Below are positions 59,520-64,000 of a DNA stretch of 64,000 nt, in pieces. The notes under the pieces were generated by a model. It worked only from the letters and a program-made list of their open reading frames with translations. It was not told the origin of the DNA and did not search any database. The DNA is from Streptomyces sp. MUM 203J (lineage in GTDB: Bacteria > Actinomycetota > Actinomycetes > Streptomycetales > Streptomycetaceae): contig NZ_JADWYO010000028.1 in NCBI RefSeq assembly GCF_022414595.1, positions 1 to 64,000 of the forward strand, in the 5' to 3' direction. How positions within the stretch are numbered: the first letter of the stretch is position 1; each line of letters opens with the position of its first letter. The position numbers and the translations under genes are program-made.

Positions 59520-61343
59520 TCAGCCCAGCCGGTCGACCAGCGACTGGTACTGCTCCCACAGCTCCTTCGGTGTGTGGTCACCGAAGGTGTCGAGGTGGCC
59601 GGGGATCAGCGCGGCCTCCTCGCGCCACACGTCCGTGTCGACCTTCAGCAGGAAGTCCAGGTCCTCCTCCGCCAGCTCCAGACCCTCGGTGTCCAGTGCC
59701 TCCTTGGCCGGCAGGATGCCGATGGGGGTCTCGACACCCTCGGCCCGGCCCTCCAGCCGCTCGACGATCCACTTCAGGACCCGGCTGTTCTCACCGAAGC
59801 CCGGCCAGACGAACGAGCCCGCGTCGTTCTTGCGGAACCAGTTCACGTAGTAGATGCGCGGCAGCTTCGACGCGTCCCCCCGAGAAACCGCGGCCTTCCC
59901 GACCTTGATCCAGTGGCCCATGTAGTCGCCCATGTTGTAGCCGCAGAACGGCAGCATGGCGAACGGGTCGCGGCGCAGCTCGCCGACCCTGCCCTCGGCG
60001 GCGGCGGTCTTCTCGGAGGCGACGTTCGCGCCGAGGAAGACGCCGTGGTTCCAGTCGAAGGACTCGGTCACCAGCGGGACCGCCGAGGCGCGGCGCCCGC
60101 CGAACAGGATCGCGGAGATCGGCACGCCCCTGGGGTCCTCCCACTCGGGCGCGATGATCGGGCACTGCGAGGCGGGGACGGTGAACCGGGCGTTCGGGTG
60201 CGCGGCGGGCTCGTCGGAGTCCGGCGTCCAGTCGCGGCCCTTCCAGTCCGTCAGGTGCGCGGGCGCGTCCTCGGTCATGCCCTCCCACCACACGTCGCCG
60301 TCGTCGGTGAGCGCGACGTTGGTGAAGACCGCGTTGCCCCAGAGGGTCTTCATGGCGTTGGCGTTGGTGTGCTCGCCGGTGCCGGGCGCGACGCCGAAGA
60401 AACCGGCCTCCGGATTGATCGCGTACAGCCGCCCGTCCTCACCGAACCGCATCCAGGCGATGTCGTCACCGATGGTCTCGACGGTCCAGCCGGAGATCGT
60501 CGGCTCCAGCATGGCGAGGTTGGTCTTGCCGCACGCGGACGGGAAGGCCGCGGCCACGTACCGGGCCTCCCCCTGCGGCGGGGTCAGCTTCAGGATGAGC
60601 ATGTGCTCGGCCAGCCAGCCCTCGTCGCGCGCCATGACGGAGGCGATGCGCAGGGCGTAGCACTTCTTGCCGAGCAGCGCGTTGCCGCCGTAGCCGGAGC
60701 CGTACGACCAGATCTCCCGGGTCTCCGGGAAGTGCGAGATGTACTTGGTCCGGCTGCAGGGCCAGGGGACGTCCTGCTCGCCCTCGGCCAGCGGGGCGCC
60801 GACCGTGTGCACGGCCTTCACGAAGAAGCCGTCGCCGCCCAGTTCGTCGAGAACGGCCTGGCCCATGCGGGTCATGGTGCGCATGGAGACGGCGACGTAC
60901 GCCGAGTCGGTGATCTCGACACCGATCGCGGAGAGCGGGGAGCCGACCGGACCCATGCAGAAGGGCACGACGTACATCGTGCGGCCCTTCATCGAACCGC
61001 GGAAGATCCCCTTGTCGCCCGCGAACAGCTCGCGCATCTCGGACGGGGCCATCCAGTTGTTGGTCGGACCGGCGTCCTCCTCCTTCTCGGAGCAGATGAA
61101 GGTCCGGTCCTCGACACGGGCCACGTCCGTCGGGTCGGAGGCGGCGTAGTAGGAGTTCGGGCGCTTGACCGGGTCCAGTTTCTTGAACGTGCCCTTGGCG
61201 ACAAGCTCCTCGCACAGGCGCTCGTACTCGGCCTCCGAGCCGTCGCACCAGACCACGCGGTCCGGCTGGGTGATCGCTGCGATCTCGTCAACCCAGGCGA
61301 TCAGGGCCCGGTGGTTGGTGGGAGCCGCATTGTCGTGCGCCAC
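59520..61343 (-). CDS. pckG: GTP-dependent phosphoenolpyruvate carboxykinase
   Basis: The 607-residue enzyme has the PEPCK-GTP signatures FPSACGKTNLAMLEP (P-loop kinase-2a), GDDIAWM (metal), NPEAGFFGVAPGTGEHTNAN and RRASAVPLVTES, with the catalytic Cys of the GTP type in PSACGKT. It converts oxaloacetate + GTP to PEP + CO2 + GDP, first step of gluconeogenesis, in the cytosol. ATG 61343. Monocistronic with a strong terminator downstream. Confidence 0.97.
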   Translation of the reverse strand: MAHDNAAPTNHRALIAWVDEIAAITQPDRVVWCDGSEAEYERLCEELVAKGTFKKLDPVKRPNSYYAASDPTDVARVEDRTFICSEKEEDAGPTNNWMAPSEMRELFAGDKGIFRGSMKGRTMYVVPFCMGPVGSPLSAIGVEITDSAYVAVSMRTMTRMGQAVLDELGGDGFFVKAVHTVGAPLAEGEQDVPWPCSRTKYISHFPETREIWSYGSGYGGNALLGKKCYALRIASVMARDEGWLAEHMLILKLTPPQGEARYVAAAFPSACGKTNLAMLEPTISGWTVETIGDDIAWMRFGEDGRLYAINPEAGFFGVAPGTGEHTNANAMKTLWGNAVFTNVALTDDGDVWWEGMTEDAPAHLTDWKGRDWTPDSDEPAAHPNARFTVPASQCPIIAPEWEDPRGVPISAILFGGRRASAVPLVTESFDWNHGVFLGANVASEKTAAAEGRVGELRRDPFAMLPFCGYNMGDYMGHWIKVGKAAVSRGDASKLPRIYYVNWFRKNDAGSFVWPGFGENSRVLKWIVERLEGRAEGVETPIGILPAKEALDTEGLELAEEDLDFLLKVDTDVWREEAALIPGHLDTFGDHTPKELWEQYQSLVDRLG

Positions 61344-61536
61344 GGTTGCTCCTTTTGAGGGGTTTCTGTTGTTGTCTGCCCCGTGGGGGCCGCGACCCGG
61401 GCGCTGCGCCTCAGGTTCCCCGAGCGCTCATCCGGTGCCGTCCGCACTCATCTGATCATCCGCGTCCGCCGCGCAGATGTCCAGAGGGCAGCTCACGTGA
61501 GCATCGCCACGTGGGGTTTCGCACAGCGTCACCGAC

Positions 61537-61554
61537 ACCTACGCACGCGTAGGT
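61537..61554. promoter_or_regulatory. 18-bp palindrome in the hemolysin III promoter
   Basis: ACCTACG-CACG-CGTAGGT (61537-61554) sits 11 bp before ATG 61566. A TAGCAT (-10-like, 61554-61559) overlaps its right edge, so the transcript would start near the ATG (leaderless). Looks like a repressor operator. Regulator unknown. Confidence 0.5.
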
Positions 61555-61565
61555 AGCATTCCGTC

Positions 61566-62261
61566 ATGACTGCCGCCGCCGCGACCGAAGCGACCGACGC
61601 CGACTCGTCCCACGCCTCTCATCTCCCCCTGAAACCACGGCTGCGGGGCTGGTTGCACGCCGGCATGTTCCCGGCCGTGCTCATAGCCGGAATCGTGCTC
61701 ACGGCGCTCGCGGACTCGACGCGCGGACGGATCGCCTGCGGGGTGTACGTGCTCAGCGCGTGTCTGCTCTTCGGGGTGAGCGCGCTCTACCACCGGGGCG
61801 ACTGGGGGCCGCGGGCCACCGCCGTGCTGCGGCGGCTGGACCACGCGAATATCTTCCTGATCATCGCAGGGACGTATACCCCGCTGACGCTGCTGCTGCT
61901 CCCCGGCTCCACCGCGCGGGTGCTGCTCTGGGCCGTCTGGGCCGCCGCCGCGGCCGGGATCGCGTTCCGGGTGTTCTGGGTGGGCGCGCCGCGGTGGCTG
62001 TACACGCCGTGCTACATCGCGATGGGCTGGGCGGCCGTGTTCTTCCTGCCGGACTTCCTGCGGACGGGCGGCATGGCGGTACTGGTGCTGGTGATCGTCG
62101 GCGGCCTGCTCTACAGCGCGGGCGGGATGGTGTACGGGCTGAAGCGGCCGAATCCGTCGCCCCGGTGGTTCGGGTTCCACGAGGTGTTCCACAGCTTCAC
62201 GCTCGCGGCGTTCGTGGTCCACTACGTGGGCATCTTCCTGGTGGCGTACCAGCACCCCTGA
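61566..62261 (+). CDS. trhA: Hemolysin III / TrhA (PAQR family) membrane protein
   Basis: The 231-residue protein has seven membrane segments. It carries SALYHRGDWGPRATAVLRRL (His/Asp metal-site motif of the PAQR fold), DHANIFLIIAGTYTPLTLLL and FHEVFHSFTLAAFVVHY with two His. PAQR-type bacterial proteins modulate membrane fluidity and lipid homeostasis and are not true haemolysins. ATG 61566 has no ribosome site, in keeping with a leaderless transcript. Confidence 0.88.
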   Translation: MTAAAATEATDADSSHASHLPLKPRLRGWLHAGMFPAVLIAGIVLTALADSTRGRIACGVYVLSACLLFGVSALYHRGDWGPRATAVLRRLDHANIFLIIAGTYTPLTLLLLPGSTARVLLWAVWAAAAAGIAFRVFWVGAPRWLYTPCYIAMGWAAVFFLPDFLRTGGMAVLVLVIVGGLLYSAGGMVYGLKRPNPSPRWFGFHEVFHSFTLAAFVVHYVGIFLVAYQHP

Positions 62262-62290
62262 CGGTTCGCCCCGTGCAGCGGGAGTCTGGG

Positions 62291-62318
62291 GGGGGGAGGG
62301 GGCAAGCCCCCTCCCCCC
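62291..62318. terminator. Hairpin between trhA and glxA
   Basis: A perfect 12-bp G/C stem (62291-62302 with 62307-62318) has a CAAG loop in the convergent gap, 7 bp from the glxA stop. Confidence 0.75.
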
Positions 62319-62324
62319 TCCGCC

Positions 62325-64000
62325 TCAGCGGCGCGTCACGTCACCCGGCCCGCACGCCACGCCGTCCCGGTCCCGGTCCAGCCGCAGCGGGTCCCGCCTG
62401 CCGTTCAGCCGCAGCTCGCCGTACCCCTGCGCCGCCAGCCACTCGCAGCGCGACGCGGTCGTGGGCTCCACCGACTGCGGGAACACCGTCGGCACGCACA
62501 CGTCCGCCCCGCCGTACGCCCGCTCGCACCCGGCGACCTTCGGGCTCACCCGCTCCGACGCCCGCTTCGCCTCCTTCTTCTTCGGTGCGGCCTCCAGTCC
62601 GTCCGCGAAGTTGTGGACGTGCGGCGTGGCCGCCGCCGCCTCGGCGGTGTCCCCCACCCGCACCCACTCCGCCACCGACGGCACGCCGTTCGCGTCGACG
62701 GCGAACAGCATGTACCAGCCGGGCGGCGCGATGTTCGGGTTGCTCGTGACGTTCAGATCGATGGTCGTCCCGCCCTCGTGCACCGTCATCGGCAGGTCCA
62801 CGAACCGCTGGTTCGGGTCGGACGAGTGCGTGACGGCGGCCGGGCGGATGAGTTCGGCCCGCACGATCGGCCGGTCCACCGTGATCCGCTGCGTCCCGCC
62901 GTACGCCCAGTGCTTCTCCGTGACGGACGTGATCTGCGGGCGCGCGCCCTTGAACAGGTACGGCGGGGTGTAGACCGACACCTTGTCGGTGAACGAGCCG
63001 TCGCCCGGGTTGTCGCCCACGGCCATCACGCGCCCGTCCGGCAGCAGGAACGTCGACGAGTGGTAGCCCCGCGACTGCGGGTCCGTGGCCATGCCCGCCT
63101 GCCAGCTGTCGGTCGCCGGGTCGAACATCGACGCCTCGTAGACCGGGTCCGCCCGGTTGTGCAGCGCTCCGCCCGTCTCGAAGACCTTGCCGTCCGGCAG
63201 CAGCACGGCGGAGACGTACATCTTGCCCTGCGCGCCCGTCTGGGGGACCGGCGGCGCCCCGTTCACCGACTGTGTGCCCTGCGGCAGCAGCGGTCCCGGC
63301 CGGTACTCCGGGCTCGGGGCCTTCAGGTCGATGATGTCGACGAGCCGGTTCGCGTCCGGGTTCGTCTCGATGTTGCCGCCGCCGACGGTCAGGACCCGCT
63401 GATCCTGCGCGGGCGGCAGCAGCACGCTCGCGGACTGGTCGCGCTCGTCCTTGTTCTGGAGGCCGGGCACGTCCGTGATCGTGTTGGCGTCGTAGTCGTA
63501 GACCGAGGCGCCCGTGCCCGGCGTGCCGTTGCCGAAGACATGGCTGCCGGAGTAGAAGAGCCGCCCGTCCTGCATGAGGATCATGGACGGGTAGAGACCC
63601 CAGTACGTCCAGGTCTGGTTGACCTCACCCAGCGGCAGCCACTTGCTCTGCGCGGCCGACCACCGCTCCGCCGTCACCGAGCCGGTCGAGTCCTCCCGCA
63701 GGCCGCCGAAGGAGATCACGTCACCGTTGCCGAGGATGGTGGCGGACGGGTACCAGTGACCGTCGTTCATGTCGTTGGTCCTGGTGTACGTCTCGGTGTC
63801 GGGGTCGAAGAGGTACGAGTCCTTGTAGCCCTGGTAGCCGATCTTGCCGTCGGCGGACGGGTAGCCCTTGTTGCCGCCCATGATCAGGACCTTGCCGTCC
63901 GCGAGCTGGACGTGGCCCGCGCAGAACAGGTCGATGGGCGTGTCGATCGTCTTGAAGGAGCCGTCGTGCGGGTCGTACACCGCCGTCTCGAAGCTGCCCG
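62325..64000 (-). CDS. glxA: GlxA-type radical copper oxidase (galactose oxidase family, DUF1929), 5' partial
   Basis: The last about 558 residues of the enzyme are here; the start lies beyond 64000. The metal site of galactose-oxidase-like enzymes is complete: cross-link Cys in DLFCAGHVQL, cross-link Tyr in GHWYPSATILG, axial Tyr-His in RGYHSSTFLLPDGR and the distal His in AVTHSSDPNQR. DUF1929 ends with PPGWYMLFAVD. In Streptomyces GlxA works with the cellulose-synthase-like CslA at hyphal tips. Unusual here: a C-terminal extension with ERVSPKVAGCERAYGG and LDRDRDGVACGPGD, which resembles an excalibur calcium-binding module. Confidence 0.9.
   Translation of the reverse strand, partial: GSFETAVYDPHDGSFKTIDTPIDLFCAGHVQLADGKVLIMGGNKGYPSADGKIGYQGYKDSYLFDPDTETYTRTNDMNDGHWYPSATILGNGDVISFGGLREDSTGSVTAERWSAAQSKWLPLGEVNQTWTYWGLYPSMILMQDGRLFYSGSHVFGNGTPGTGASVYDYDANTITDVPGLQNKDERDQSASVLLPPAQDQRVLTVGGGNIETNPDANRLVDIIDLKAPSPEYRPGPLLPQGTQSVNGAPPVPQTGAQGKMYVSAVLLPDGKVFETGGALHNRADPVYEASMFDPATDSWQAGMATDPQSRGYHSSTFLLPDGRVMAVGDNPGDGSFTDKVSVYTPPYLFKGARPQITSVTEKHWAYGGTQRITVDRPIVRAELIRPAAVTHSSDPNQRFVDLPMTVHEGGTTIDLNVTSNPNIAPPGWYMLFAVDANGVPSVAEWVRVGDTAEAAAATPHVHNFADGLEAAPKKKEAKRASERVSPKVAGCERAYGGADVCVPTVFPQSVEPTTASRCEWLAAQGYGELRLNGRRDPLRLDRDRDGVACGPGDVTRR

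Overview
The window reads as a chromosomal segment of a Streptomyces or close relative. GC is very high with strong third-position G/C bias. GTG starts, ATGA/GTGA overlaps and long GC-rich hairpin terminators are common. Many genes are typical of the genus: oxyR-ahpCD, a PIN-PhoH ATPase, Z-isoprenyl transferase, GTP-dependent PEP carboxykinase, a Tad/Flp pilus locus, a DasR-type chitinase and a GlxA-type copper oxidase. I saw no tRNA, rRNA, IS element, phage gene, origin or CRISPR array.

Layout. 1-12.6 kb: the end of a GAF-SpoIIE phosphatase/anti-sigma-kinase fusion with an in-frame TTA codon; a class A penicillin-binding protein; an SPFH protein coupled to a small DNA-binding-like protein behind a perfect 16-bp palindrome; an EEP hydrolase; a padR deletion scar; oxyR with divergent ahpC-ahpD; an AI-2E family exporter; and a secreted transglycosylase. 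12.9-18.8 kb: phoH, isoprenyl transferase, an aldo/keto reductase, a secreted SGNH lipase and a GNAT enzyme. 18.8-25.3 kb is a decaying stretch. It holds a frameshifted GNAT gene and relics of a DUF1275 gene, a serine beta-lactamase-like hydrolase and an unknown CPECG protein. Intact genes among them are DinB, an A24 prepilin peptidase, TetR and DUF192. A GT39-like membrane glycosyltransferase with a TTA codon follows.

27.1-31.6 kb is the most interesting part: a locus resembling the Bacillus sporulation-delaying-protein (SDP) cannibalism toxin system. A YtrA-type GntR regulator is translationally coupled to a DUF1648 membrane protein, which shares a domain with the SDP immunity protein SdpI. 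These are followed by an SdpC-like toxin precursor (FRGLFFGQGEVG block and a hydrophobic C-terminal peptide starting CG), a strong hairpin, SdpA, SdpB and an extra small secreted four-cysteine protein.

31.9-34.5 kb: a lipoprotein, an N-terminally truncated dienelactone hydrolase and a GlxA/AraC-type regulator. 34.6-46.1 kb: a complete minus-strand Tad (Flp/type IVb) pilus operon. It has a conserved unknown protein, CpaB, TadZ, two TadE-like proteins, TadA, TadB, TadC, an embedded histidine kinase/LuxR regulator pair, a small pilin, a TadG-like protein, a lipoprotein and an OmpA-family protein. Its only visible prepilin peptidase is the unlinked A24 gene at 21 kb.

46.4-64 kb: two secreted proteins including a GH18 chitinase behind a DasR (dre) box, a divergent Nramp-related transporter, a secreted zinc carboxypeptidase, a membrane Ser/Thr kinase, a D-serine dehydratase-like PLP enzyme, an MptB-like mannosyltransferase, an aminotransferase, pckG, a hemolysin III/TrhA protein and a partial GlxA radical-copper oxidase running off the right edge.

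Start choices, motifs and repeats were read directly from the sequence. Family names rest on recognised motifs and recalled homologues, not on a database search.
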